From Micromonospora sp. MA102 (GTDB lineage: Bacteria > Actinomycetota > Actinomycetes > Mycobacteriales > Micromonosporaceae), in the NCBI RefSeq assembly GCF_025460765.1, contig NZ_JAMWEG010000002.1, positions 310,001 through 374,000 on the forward strand: DNA of 64,000 nt. Reading direction: 5' to 3'. Within the stretch, counting starts at the first letter, position 1. Every line of letters starts with the position of its first letter. Below are positions 8,336 to 16,082 of this stretch, in pieces. The notes under the pieces are model-generated. The model did not search any database. It had not been told where the DNA came from and was given only the letters and a program-made list of their open reading frames with translations. The translations under genes and the position numbers were made by a program.

Positions 8336-8772
8336 GTCCGCTCCCTCTGATCGTCCCCGGACCCGACGTCCGTCTCTGCATACGCTACGAACGGCATCCG
8401 GCAGATCCGACACTCTCCAGCTTGACTTCTGTCAACCGGTCAGCCGTCGCACTCACTTCGGCATGTCAGTGCGCCCGCAGGCACTCAGATGTCACCGACC
8501 GTAAGCAGGACGACGGAGGAACCACGGCCGACTGTCGTGCATGTGCTGGGACGGATTCGTCACGCATCAGGTGGGACTAGACAGGCCGGCGGGCCGGCTG
8601 TCCCGCGAGTCCCAGCCGCGTTCCCGCGCGTCCTGCGCGGCTTGTTCGTACGGCGAACCGAACAGCAGATGCGTCGCTCGGGCGGCCGACGAGCTGCCTT
8701 CCCCCTGGCGAGGGAGCGTGATCCCGCAGCAGGGTGAGGCGCCGCGTCGAGGCGCGGTGACATCGTCGGCCC
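8336..8772. other. Gene-poor stretch between YCII gene and membrane protein
   Basis: 437 bases with no convincing gene, RNA or terminator. Codon use in all frames lacks the strong GC3 bias of neighbours, and frames that stay open are Arg/Ser-rich. One minus-strand part (next entry) looks like protein-coding debris. Confidence 0.5.
8567..8720 (-). pseudogene. Possible remnant of an alpha/beta hydrolase C-terminus
   Basis: On the minus strand the peptide LLFGSPYEQAAQDARERGWD followed by SRDSRPAG resembles the end of actinobacterial alpha/beta hydrolases (helix with A..ARERGW then R.LPAGH). A shift of one base after GWDSR would continue as TAGPPACLVPPDA, like the usual histidine loop and PDA that follow it, but the catalytic His is absent. 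No N-terminal part is present. This may be decay of a transferred gene; chance resemblance cannot be excluded. Confidence 0.2.
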
Positions 8773-9453
8773 ATGGGACGATCGGGACAACGGAGCCACA
8801 TCGAAGTGCGACGAGGCGGCACGGCTCAGGGGGCCGACCGGACCGCCTCCGGCGCAACGGCGCTGCGCACCCCACCGCCGCCACCCTGGGCGCGCCGCGC
8901 GGGGCACGTCGCCTGGGTCGCCCCCATCCTCGGCTTCATCCCGCTGCACATCCCATGGATTTTCGGCATCCCGCTGTTCGCCCATCCCGATCCGTTCCGC
9001 GAGTGGTACCACGGTCGCGGACCGGGCGCGGGGGACCACCCGGTCGACGGGTTGCTCGGCCTGCCTGCCGGCGCGCTCTATCTCACCGTCCTGTGCGTCC
9101 TGGCCGGCCTCGGCGGGGTGCTGGCCCTCGGACTCATCAGCGACTGGGGTCTGATCTTCCCGCGCTGGATACCGGTGCTGCGTGGACATCGGGTGCCACG
9201 GTGGCTGCCGTTGACGCCGACCGTCCTGGGATCCGCGTTGATGATCGGTTACGTGGCGACGCTGCCCTGGCGGTTCGCGGCCGAACTCGCCGACACCAAC
9301 CCGGAGGACGACATCTTCACCACCACCGGTGTCCTCCTCGGCCTGCCGCTGCTGCTGGCGTGGGCGATCGCCCTGCCCGTCGCCGGCTGGTCCTACTACC
9401 GCCGCACCCGTGCGCCACGCCGACTGCCCGCCGGGAAAACCCGTTGCGCGTGA
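8773..9453 (+). CDS. Hypothetical four-helix membrane protein
   Basis: 226 residues with a variable, proline-rich N-terminal tail (1-40) and four predicted membrane segments: HVAWVAPILGFIPLHIPW, AGALYLTVLCVLAGLGGVLA, TPTVLGSALMIGYVATL and GVLLGLPLLLAWAIALPVAG. The cytoplasmic loop DWGLIFPRWIPVLRGHRVP is a recurring motif of uncharacterised Streptomyces/Micromonospora membrane proteins. No function is known. The first part (before about residue 40) may be untranslated; no ribosome site decides the start. Confidence 0.75.
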   Translation: MGRSGQRSHIEVRRGGTAQGADRTASGATALRTPPPPPWARRAGHVAWVAPILGFIPLHIPWIFGIPLFAHPDPFREWYHGRGPGAGDHPVDGLLGLPAGALYLTVLCVLAGLGGVLALGLISDWGLIFPRWIPVLRGHRVPRWLPLTPTVLGSALMIGYVATLPWRFAAELADTNPEDDIFTTTGVLLGLPLLLAWAIALPVAGWSYYRRTRAPRRLPAGKTRCA

Positions 9454-9504
9454 CCGGCGCCGGATGTCTGGTTGATCGGCCGCCGGTACCGGAGGGAACG
9501 TGTC

Positions 9505-10059
9505 ATGTCGCTGCCCGCCCCCACGCTGCACAGCACTCGCCTGAGACTGCGTCCGTTCGACGATGCGGATGCGGACGACCTCTTCGCGCTGCACAGCAGC
9601 CCCTACGTGTTGCGCTACTGGGACGCGCCCCCGTGGAACGAACGGGCGCGCGCCGAGCGGTTCGTCGCGGCCTGCCGGCAGATGGCCGAGGCGGGCACCG
9701 GGGTGCGGCTGGCCGTGGATCGTGACTCCGACGGGACGTTCCTCGGCTGGTGTGGCCTGAGCCGGTGGAATCCGGACTACCGCAGCGCGTCGCTGGGCTA
9801 CTGCTACGACGATGCGGCGTGGGGGCACGGCTATGCGACGGAGGCCGCGGGCGCCCTGCTGCGCTGGGCGTTCGACACGCTGGACCTGAACCGCGTCCAG
9901 GCCGAGGCCGACACCCGCAACGTGGCATCCGCCCGGGTGCTGGAGAAGCTCGGGTTCGTGCGGGAAGGGACGTTGCGGGAAGACTGCGTCGTGAACGGCG
10001 AGGTCTCCGACTCGTGGGTCTACGGGCTGATCAGGCGGGAGTGGCGACCGCCGTCCTGA
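9505..10059 (+). CDS. GNAT-family N-acetyltransferase, RimJ/RimL-like
   Basis: 184 residues. Acetyltransf_3 type GNAT fold: N-terminal TLHSTRLRLRPFDDADADDL, acetyl-CoA pyrophosphate loop region DDAAWGHGYATEAAGAL near residue 105 and the C-terminal LNRVQAEADTRNVASARVLEKLGF with VREGTLRED. Members acetylate N-termini of ribosomal proteins or small molecules; the substrate here is unknown. ATG 9505 follows GGAGG (9491-9495). The last 40 bases overlap the end of the convergent MFS gene, with no space for a separate terminator. Confidence 0.9.
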   Translation: MSLPAPTLHSTRLRLRPFDDADADDLFALHSSPYVLRYWDAPPWNERARAERFVAACRQMAEAGTGVRLAVDRDSDGTFLGWCGLSRWNPDYRSASLGYCYDDAAWGHGYATEAAGALLRWAFDTLDLNRVQAEADTRNVASARVLEKLGFVREGTLREDCVVNGEVSDSWVYGLIRREWRPPS

Positions 10060-11258
10060 GCGGGTGCCGGTAGCCCCTGCGGTGCCCGGGCCCGGGGCCG
10101 GGCGGGCGAGCGGCGGGACAGCAGGTATCCGGTCAGCGCGGCGGCAACCCCGGCCAGCCCGGCGGCCGCGAAGCCGCCCGCCGGCACGGAGGCGCTGATC
10201 GCCACCCCGACCACGGGAGATCCGAGCGCGAACCCGGCGCTCAGCGCCGAGGACTGCAGGCCGGTCGCCTCGCCCCGCACGGCGGCCGGCGCCAGCCGGC
10301 TCACCGCGTGGGCCACCGCGGAGAGGGTCGGCGCGGCGAGCAGCCCCGCTGCGGCGCCGGCCACGCACAACCAGGGCCAGGTGTGGGCCAGGCCGGCGGG
10401 AACGGTCGCCAGCCCGAGCAGGCCGAGCAGCAGCCAGGTGGGCAGTGGCCGGGGGAGCACGCCGTACGCGAGCCCGCCGGCGATGGAGGCCACGCCGTAG
10501 GTGGCCACGACCACGGCGGCCCAGGGCACCTGGCCGGCTGCTTCGAGGGTGGCGACGATGGCCAGGTCGGTGCCGCTGAGCACCATCGTGGCGCCGAACG
10601 CCATCACCAGCACGGCGATCATGCGCGGGCCCAGCCACTCCCGGCGCCGGGGGCGGTCGAGCGTGCCGGCCTCCGCCTCGTCGTCGGCACGCAGCGGCGG
10701 GTTGAGCAGGGCGAGCCCCGCGCCACCCGCCACGATGGCGGCGCCGACGCCCCAGGCCACCACGCCGGGGGAGACCTGCGCCGCCATAAAGATCACGATC
10801 GGCGGACCCACCACGTACGACAGTTCGCCCTGCACCGATTCCAGCGCGAACGCCGCCCGCCGCAGTCCCGCCGTCGTCATGGCGGCGATCGCCTGCCTGG
10901 TCACGAGCTGGGCCGGCACCATCAGCAGACCGGCGGCGAAGGCGGCGCCCACCAGGATCCCGTAGGGCAGAAGCGGCACGCTCAGCCAGAACACGACCTG
11001 CAGGACGACGGTGGTCGACAGCACGACGCGCGCGCCCCGCCGATCGATCATGCGGCCGAGCAGCGGCCCGCCCAGCGCCACCCCGGCGGTCAGGGCCGCC
11101 GCCACGCCACCCGCGGCCGCGTAGCCGAGGTCCAGCCCCAGCACGACGTACAGGGTCAGCGCCATCACGTCGGCGGTGATCGCTACGCGGGCGAGCAGTG
11201 AGACGCCCAGCAGCGCTGCCATCCCCGGCACGGCGAGCACCTGTCGGTATCCGGTCAC
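10020..11258 (-). CDS. MFS transporter
   Basis: 412 residues, twelve hydrophobic segments. Includes the loop 2-3 motif GPLLGRMIDRRGARVVL (motif A: G-x-L-x-D-R-x-G-R-R variant) near residue 60, typical of the major facilitator superfamily. GTG 11258 (VTGYRQVLAVPGM) was chosen because the frame upstream enters the divergent lysR promoter. Its 3' end overlaps the acetyltransferase gene by 40 bases. The divergent LysR regulator 72 bases away is the likely controller. Substrate unknown. Confidence 0.88.
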   Translation of the reverse strand: MTGYRQVLAVPGMAALLGVSLLARVAITADVMALTLYVVLGLDLGYAAAGGVAAALTAGVALGGPLLGRMIDRRGARVVLSTTVVLQVVFWLSVPLLPYGILVGAAFAAGLLMVPAQLVTRQAIAAMTTAGLRRAAFALESVQGELSYVVGPPIVIFMAAQVSPGVVAWGVGAAIVAGGAGLALLNPPLRADDEAEAGTLDRPRRREWLGPRMIAVLVMAFGATMVLSGTDLAIVATLEAAGQVPWAAVVVATYGVASIAGGLAYGVLPRPLPTWLLLGLLGLATVPAGLAHTWPWLCVAGAAAGLLAAPTLSAVAHAVSRLAPAAVRGEATGLQSSALSAGFALGSPVVGVAISASVPAGGFAAAGLAGVAAALTGYLLSRRSPARPRARAPQGLPAPAQDGGRHSRLISP

Positions 11259-11314
11259 CCGTGCGACGCTAGATCCGCCACCGGGCCATAGGAAGTGGCG
11301 ACTTTGCTGGCACT

Positions 11315-11335
11315 GCCATAATGATTGGTTATGGC
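11315..11335. promoter_or_regulatory. LysR operator palindrome over the lysR start codon
   Basis: GCCATAA (11315-11321), seven bases, TTATGGC (11329-11335): a perfect 21-bp dyad whose right arm contains the ATG of lysR (11331). LysR regulators bind such interrupted dyads (T-N11-A type) between divergent genes, so autoregulation and control of the MFS gene are likely. Confidence 0.6.
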
Positions 11336-12173
11336 CAGGGACCTGGAGACCGCGTTGCTGCGGTCGTTCGTGACCGCCGTCCGGGCGGGCAGCATCAGTC
11401 GGGCGGCGACCGCGCTCGGCCAGACCCAGCCCGCGCTCAGCCATCAGTTGCGCAAGCTCGAGAGGGTTGTCGGCCGCCCGTTGCTCAACCGGTCGCCGGC
11501 CGGTGTCTCGCCCACCCGGGCGGGCGAGGAGCTGCTGCCGTACGCCGAACGCATCCTCTCGCTCTCCGCGCAGGCGCTCACCGAAACCGGACGCGCGCTC
11601 ACCGGCCACTGCGTCGTCGGGTTGCTCGAAGACCTCGCCGCGTCGCAACTACCGCAGGCCCTCGCGGACCTCGCCCGGCTGCACCCCGGCGCCACGCTGG
11701 AGGTGCTCAGCATCTCCAGCGCCGCCATGCGGGAGGCCTACGACGCCGGCCGCGTCCAACTCGTGCTCGACGCGCTGCCGGACCTTCCCGGGCCGCCCCG
11801 CTGGACGGTGCGCCGCCCGCTGGTCTGGGCGATCGGCCAGGGAGTGGACGTGGCCGCCGATCCGCTGCCGGTGGTGCTGTTCTCGAACCCGTGCTCCTGG
11901 CGTACGTCGGTGCTCGAGACGTTGAAACGTACCGACCGGCGCTGGCGGGTGGCGTTCGAGAGCAACAGCCTGCTTGGTGTGCTCGCCGCGGTACGGGCCG
12001 GTCTCGGCGTCGCGGCGCTCATGCCCGCGAACCTCGAACCGGTCATGGCCTGCCACGACGCGAGTGCCCTGCCCGCCCTGCCGGACGTCGAGTTCGGCCT
12101 CGCCCGGCATCCCCGGAACGAGGGTGACCCGCTGGTCGATGCCGTGGAGACGGCGCTGCGACGCACGATCTGA
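11331..12173 (+). CDS. LysR-family transcriptional regulator
   Basis: 280 residues. The N-terminal winged helix has the family pattern LLRSFVTAVRAGSISRAA, TQPALSHQLRKLERVVGRPL and SPAGVSPTRAGEELL (residues 5-65); a periplasmic-binding-protein-like effector domain follows (about 90-280). Start at ATG 11331; a TTG six bases upstream in the same frame is less likely. Divergent from an MFS gene with a shared 21-bp palindrome, so it probably controls that transporter in response to a small co-inducer. Confidence 0.92.
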   Translation: MARDLETALLRSFVTAVRAGSISRAATALGQTQPALSHQLRKLERVVGRPLLNRSPAGVSPTRAGEELLPYAERILSLSAQALTETGRALTGHCVVGLLEDLAASQLPQALADLARLHPGATLEVLSISSAAMREAYDAGRVQLVLDALPDLPGPPRWTVRRPLVWAIGQGVDVAADPLPVVLFSNPCSWRTSVLETLKRTDRRWRVAFESNSLLGVLAAVRAGLGVAALMPANLEPVMACHDASALPALPDVEFGLARHPRNEGDPLVDAVETALRRTI

Positions 12174-12356
12174 GCGTCACCGGTGTGACGCCGGACTCCC
12201 TCGGCAATCCCCCGGGGACGAATCACCACGGGGATGCGGCGTACCGTCTATTCGTCCGTCGCCCCGCGCCGGATGTCCGGTTCGATCAACTGGTGGGACG
12301 GCCGTCCCAGGGGTCGCCGGAAGCGAGACTTGTCGGGGCGCAACTAGGATCGTGGG

Positions 12357-13568
12357 GTGGTTCGGGCGGACGTCCTGGGGGACGAGCAGTGGTTACGCCG
12401 TATCGAGGCGGTAACCGACGCGACGCTGTCCCGACTCGATGTCGCCGACCTCTTCGACGAGCTGCTCGACCGGGTGCGTGACCTGCTGCGGGTCGACACG
12501 GCCGCGATCCTCCTGCTCGACGTCCGCGCCCAGCAGCTGGTGGCCACCGCCGCCCGGGGGTTGGAGGAGGAGGTCCGGCAGGGCTTCCGGGTCTCCGTCG
12601 GCCGCGGGTTCGCCGGCCAGGTCGCGCTCACCCGCCAGCCGGTCATCATCCAGACGGTGACCAGCGACAACGTCGTCAACCCGGTGCTCATCCAGACCGG
12701 GGTGCGGTCCCTCCTGGGCGTGCCGATCATGGCGCGGGGCGAGCTCGTCGGCGTGCTGCACGTGGGCACCCTGTCCCCGCGACAGTTCACCCTCGACGAC
12801 GTCCGCCTGCTCGAACTGGTCGCCGACCGGGTCAGCCTGGCCAGCAGCGCCCGGGCGAACACCCTGGACCAGACTGCGGCCCTGGCTCTGCAACGGAGCC
12901 TCATCCCCGCGGAACTGCCCTGTCTGCCCGATCTGGAACTGGCCGGCCGGTACGTCCCGGGCCACGCCTCCGGCGTGGGCGGCGACTGGTACGACGTCTT
13001 CACCCTGCCGTCGGGCTGGCTGGGCGTGGTCGTCGGCGACGTCTCCGGGCACGGGCTCCAGTCCGCCGTCGTGATGGGCCGGGTCCGCAGCGCGCTGCGC
13101 GCCTACTCGCTGGTCTCCGACGACCCGGCGGAGGTGCTCACCCTGCTCGACCGGAAGGTGGTCCACTTCGAGGCCGGCAGCCTGACCACCGCTCTGTACG
13201 TGATGATCTCCCCCGACCGGGAGACCCTGCGCGTCTCCGTGGCCGGCCATCCGCGCCCGGTGCTGGCCGCGCCCGGCCGCCGGAACACGGTGCTCGACGC
13301 GTACATCGATCCGCCGCTCGGCGCGGGCCGGAGCCGGGAGCGGCGCACCACCACGGCCCACTTCCCGCCCGGCTCGATCCTGGTCGCCTACACCGACGGG
13401 CTGGTCGAGCGTCGTGGGGAGCTGTTCGACGCCGGCGTGGCCCGGTTGACCGCGGCCGTCCCGCTGGCTCCCGTCGACACGGTGGCCGCCACCGTCATGG
13501 CCGCGCTGGACACCGAGCACCCCACCGACGACATCGCCCTGCTGGCCGTCCGCCGGCTGCTCCGCTAG
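12357..13568 (+). CDS. GAF domain PP2C-type (SpoIIE/RsbU) phosphatase
   Basis: 403 residues. A GAF sensor (about 25-175, with SVGRGFAGQVALTRQPVII and LLGVPIMARGELVGVLHVG) is joined by a short helix containing LQRSLIPAELP, the linker typical of RsbU/SpoIIE proteins, to a PP2C-like domain with metal ligands in GGDWYDVF (near residue 207), GDVSGHGLQSA and the C-terminal TDDIALLAVR; SILVAYTDGLVERR is also diagnostic. These phosphatases dephosphorylate anti-anti-sigma factors in stress and development partner-switching. No sigma-factor gene lies beside it, so its target is elsewhere. Starts at GTG 12357 after GGGG-rich sequence. Confidence 0.92.
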   Translation: MVRADVLGDEQWLRRIEAVTDATLSRLDVADLFDELLDRVRDLLRVDTAAILLLDVRAQQLVATAARGLEEEVRQGFRVSVGRGFAGQVALTRQPVIIQTVTSDNVVNPVLIQTGVRSLLGVPIMARGELVGVLHVGTLSPRQFTLDDVRLLELVADRVSLASSARANTLDQTAALALQRSLIPAELPCLPDLELAGRYVPGHASGVGGDWYDVFTLPSGWLGVVVGDVSGHGLQSAVVMGRVRSALRAYSLVSDDPAEVLTLLDRKVVHFEAGSLTTALYVMISPDRETLRVSVAGHPRPVLAAPGRRNTVLDAYIDPPLGAGRSRERRTTTAHFPPGSILVAYTDGLVERRGELFDAGVARLTAAVPLAPVDTVAATVMAALDTEHPTDDIALLAVRRLLR

Positions 13569-13575
13569 CCCCGCG

Positions 13576-14145
13576 TCAGCCCGGCGGCCAGTTCCGCAGC
13601 AGGGCGTCGAGCGCGTCGAGGGTGCGCGACCAGGTGGCGTCGGTCGTCCTCGGCGTGTGGCGGAAGCCGCCGGCCCGCTCCAGCGACACGTAGCCGTGGA
13701 AGGTGCTGTGCAGCAGGCGTACGGCGTCGGTCTGGTCGGGTTCGGCCAGCCGGTAGCCGCGCAGGATCGCCCGGGTCATGTCGGCGTGCCGCCGTGCCGC
13801 GCTCGCCTCGGCGGTCTCCCGGTCGAGTTGCAGCTGCGCCGCCGCGTACCGGCCGGGGTGCTGGAGGGCGTAGTCGCGGTAGGCGTCGGCGAAGGCGACC
13901 AGCGCGTCCTTGCCCGCCCGGCCGGCGAGTGCGTCGGCGGCCCGGTCGGCCATCTCCGCCAGGGCCAGCATCGCCACCCGGACCCGCAGCTCCTGGGCGT
14001 TCCTGAGGTGGAAGTACAAACTCGCGTCCTTCACCCCGAACCGGCGGGCGAGCGCCGAGACGGTGACGTTCTCGAAGCCGACCTCGTCGGCCATCTCCGC
14101 CGCCGCCAGGGTCAGGCGCTCGACCGTCAACCCCGTACGGGCCAT
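13576..14145 (-). CDS. TetR/AcrR-family regulator with WHG C-terminal domain
   Basis: About 189 residues. N-terminal helix-turn-helix: LTLAAAEMADEVGFENVTVS then ALARRFGVKDASLYFHLRN. The C-terminal domain (from about 80) is of the TetR_C_33/WHG kind (LHSTFHGYVSLERAGGFRH). ATG 14145 is used; GTG 14154 (three codons up) is possible. Divergent from the FBP-domain gene with 60 bases between, which contain several palindromes, so this repressor probably acts on itself and on the FBP gene. Confidence 0.92.
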   Translation of the reverse strand: MARTGLTVERLTLAAAEMADEVGFENVTVSALARRFGVKDASLYFHLRNAQELRVRVAMLALAEMADRAADALAGRAGKDALVAFADAYRDYALQHPGRYAAAQLQLDRETAEASAARRHADMTRAILRGYRLAEPDQTDAVRLLHSTFHGYVSLERAGGFRHTPRTTDATWSRTLDALDALLRNWPPG

Positions 14146-14160
14146 GTGTCCCACCCCACG

Positions 14161-14200
14161 TCTAGATCTTCTAGTCTTTAACCTAGGAGGTCTAGACTAG
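14161..14200. promoter_or_regulatory. AT-rich palindrome cluster between tetR and FBP gene
   Basis: CTAGA-tct-TCTAG at 14162-14174 and GTCTAGAC at 14190-14197 are perfect dyads; CTAGTCT (14171-14177) and AGACTAG (14194-14200) form an outer inverted repeat. TAGACT (14193-14198) could be a -10 box eight bases before the FBP ATG, which would make that transcript nearly leaderless and blocked by the bound repressor. Confidence 0.6.
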
Positions 14201-14205
14201 CGCCT

Positions 14206-14691
14206 ATGACACCCCTGTCCGAGCCCGCCATCCGGGCCTCCTTCGTCAATTGCACCAAGGGCGAGGCGAAGCGCCTGGCCCTGCCCCGGGATCTGGCCGA
14301 GCGCCCCTGGGCGGACCTCGACTTCCTCGGCTGGCGCGACCCCGCCGCGACGGAGCGGGCCTACCTGGTCGCCGAGTCCGGCGCCGGGCTGCTCGGGGTG
14401 GCCCTGCGGGTCGCGTCGCAGGCCGGGCGGGTGCGGCGCAGCATGTGCTCGCTCTGCCTGACCACGCACACCGGGGACGGCGTCTCGCTGATGACCGCCC
14501 GCAAGGCCGGTCCGGCCGGCCGGGCCGGAAACTCGGTCGGCAGCTACCTCTGCACCGACCTGGCCTGCTCCCTCTACCTGCGGGGGAAGAAGAACGCCGG
14601 CCGGCGCCTCGACGAGTCCCTCACGCTGGCCGAGAAGATCGACCGGACCACGGCCAACCTCGCCGCCTTCCTCCAGCGGGTCGTCGAATAG
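14206..14691 (+). CDS. FBP-domain (EF-G-binding, FusB-like zinc finger) protein
   Basis: 161 residues. An N-terminal helical part (SEPAIRASFVNCTKGEAKRL) leads to a treble-clef zinc finger: CSLC near residue 80, and C-x4-C in CTDLAC near residue 120, followed by LYLRGKK. This matches the FBP C-terminal domain found in elongation-factor-G-binding proteins such as FusB, which free EF-G from fusidic acid. Actinobacterial members are uncharacterised; a role in translation rescue or antibiotic tolerance is an inference. An AGGAGG at 14185-14190 is 15 bases from ATG 14206, too far for a normal site, so leaderless translation is possible. Confidence 0.82.
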   Translation: MTPLSEPAIRASFVNCTKGEAKRLALPRDLAERPWADLDFLGWRDPAATERAYLVAESGAGLLGVALRVASQAGRVRRSMCSLCLTTHTGDGVSLMTARKAGPAGRAGNSVGSYLCTDLACSLYLRGKKNAGRRLDESLTLAEKIDRTTANLAAFLQRVVE

Positions 14692-14753
14692 GCGGGCGTT
14701 CCCGCCCGGCGTGACTGCCGTACCCTATGTAGAGTTGCGATATAGTCTCGCCC

Positions 14754-15086
14754 ATGCGGTTGACGATCCCGGTGGCCAAGGTGCTCTCCGCGCTCCTCGC
14801 CGACCCCGAGGGCCCGCGCTACGGGCTCGACCTGATGAAGCTGACCGGCCTGCCCAGCGGCACCCTCTATCCGGTCCTGCACCGGCTCCAAGCGGCCGGC
14901 TGGCTCGCCGCCGACTGGGAGGAGGTGGACCCGGTCGCCGCCGGCCGGCCCGCCCGCCGCTACTACCGGCTCACCGGCGAGGGGGTGCGTGCCGCCCGGC
15001 TGGCGCTGGCCGAACTGCGCGCCCTCGCCCCCGGAAGCGGGACGATCCGGGGCGGCGCCGAGCCGACGGGAGCCCCGGCATGGTGA
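14754..15086 (+). CDS. PadR-family transcriptional regulator
   Basis: 110 residues, the compact PadR type: winged helix from residue 1 to about 85, with SALLADPEGPRYGLDLMKL, LPSGTLYPVLHRLQAAGWL and PARRYYRLTGEG (the wing). Overlaps the following membrane-protein gene by seven bases, so the two are translationally coupled; PadR plus a downstream membrane protein with a helical prefix domain is a common actinobacterial pair, where the regulator controls its own operon. Confidence 0.9.
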   Translation: MRLTIPVAKVLSALLADPEGPRYGLDLMKLTGLPSGTLYPVLHRLQAAGWLAADWEEVDPVAAGRPARRYYRLTGEGVRAARLALAELRALAPGSGTIRGGAEPTGAPAW

Positions 15087-16054
15087 CCCGGCGGCTGGCC
15101 GGTCTCCTGCTGCGGGCGGCCGCGCGGCGCTGGCCCGTGGAGCTGCGCGCCGAGCTGGTCCGGGAGTGGGACGCGGAGCTGCACGTCCTGGCCGTAAGCG
15201 GGCAACGGTGGCGGATGCTGCGGTTCGCGGCCAGCCTCGCCGCCAGCCGGGCCGGTGCGCCGGTGGTCGACCGGGCGGTGCTGCACCGGCGGCTGCGGCG
15301 TACCGCCAAAGTGCTGCTGCTCGCCCCGCCGGCGTGCGTCGCCGTCGTGGTGCTCGCCGCCGTGGTGATGAACGTCGCGTACACCCTGCTCGGCGCCCAC
15401 CTCGCCGGGGCGACCGCGGTGCAGCTGCCGCTCTGGTCCGGCCTCACCGCGGTGGCGGGCGCGCTGCTCGCCCTCCTCGTCACCCGGGCCGCGCGGCGGA
15501 CCGTACGCACCGGACCGCTGGCCACCGCGCTCGGCGTCGTGCTGCCGATCGGGCTGACCGTGACGGTGGTGCTCGCCGCGCTCGCGGGCCGGGACGATCG
15601 GGGCCTGCCGGGCACCGTGCCCGGGCTCCTGCTCTGGCTCGCCGTGCTGGTGCCGGCCCTCTGGGGCGCGGGAATCCTGGCCCGCCGGGGGCGGACCCGG
15701 CTGGCCTGGGTCGTCGGGGTGCTCGGCGCGCTGGTCGCGGCCGACGCCGCGGTCGTCCTCGCGGTGGTGTCCACCATCCCGGCGACCCCCGTCGCGCCGG
15801 TCGCCGACGGCCTGCCGCCGGACACGGTGGACCGGATCTCCGCCCCGCTGTGGTTGCTCACCTGCTGGACCGACTCGTCGTTCGGGCTGCCCCGCCCCAC
15901 CGCCTGGGAACGGTTCCTCATCACCGACCTGGTGCTCGTCGAGCCCGTCTTCTACCTGGCCTGCACCCCGTACGCGGTGGCCTACACCGTCGCCGCCGCC
16001 CGGCCGGCGCCGGCCGCCCAACCCGTGCCGGAGCCCGTGCCGACACCCACCTGA
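15080..16054 (+). CDS. Membrane protein with N-terminal permease-prefix-like domain
   Basis: 324 residues. Residues 1-50 (RRWPVELRAELVREWDAELH) resemble the helical prefix (HAAS-like) seen in PadR-linked membrane proteins. Six or seven hydrophobic segments follow: about 85-105, 120-140, 155-175, 185-205, 210-235 and 275-300. The C-terminus ends in a proline-rich tail. No enzymatic motif. Translationally coupled to the PadR gene; likely a membrane-stress or sensory partner, but the function is unknown. Confidence 0.8.
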   Translation: MVTRRLAGLLLRAAARRWPVELRAELVREWDAELHVLAVSGQRWRMLRFAASLAASRAGAPVVDRAVLHRRLRRTAKVLLLAPPACVAVVVLAAVVMNVAYTLLGAHLAGATAVQLPLWSGLTAVAGALLALLVTRAARRTVRTGPLATALGVVLPIGLTVTVVLAALAGRDDRGLPGTVPGLLLWLAVLVPALWGAGILARRGRTRLAWVVGVLGALVAADAAVVLAVVSTIPATPVAPVADGLPPDTVDRISAPLWLLTCWTDSSFGLPRPTAWERFLITDLVLVEPVFYLACTPYAVAYTVAAARPAPAAQPVPEPVPTPT

Positions 16055-16082
16055 CGCCGCCGGCCCGCGACGCGACGGGCCG

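Noticed and set aside
8489..8737. 82-codon plus-strand frame
   Set aside because: Arg/Pro-rich, no ribosome site, no similarity; probably chance.
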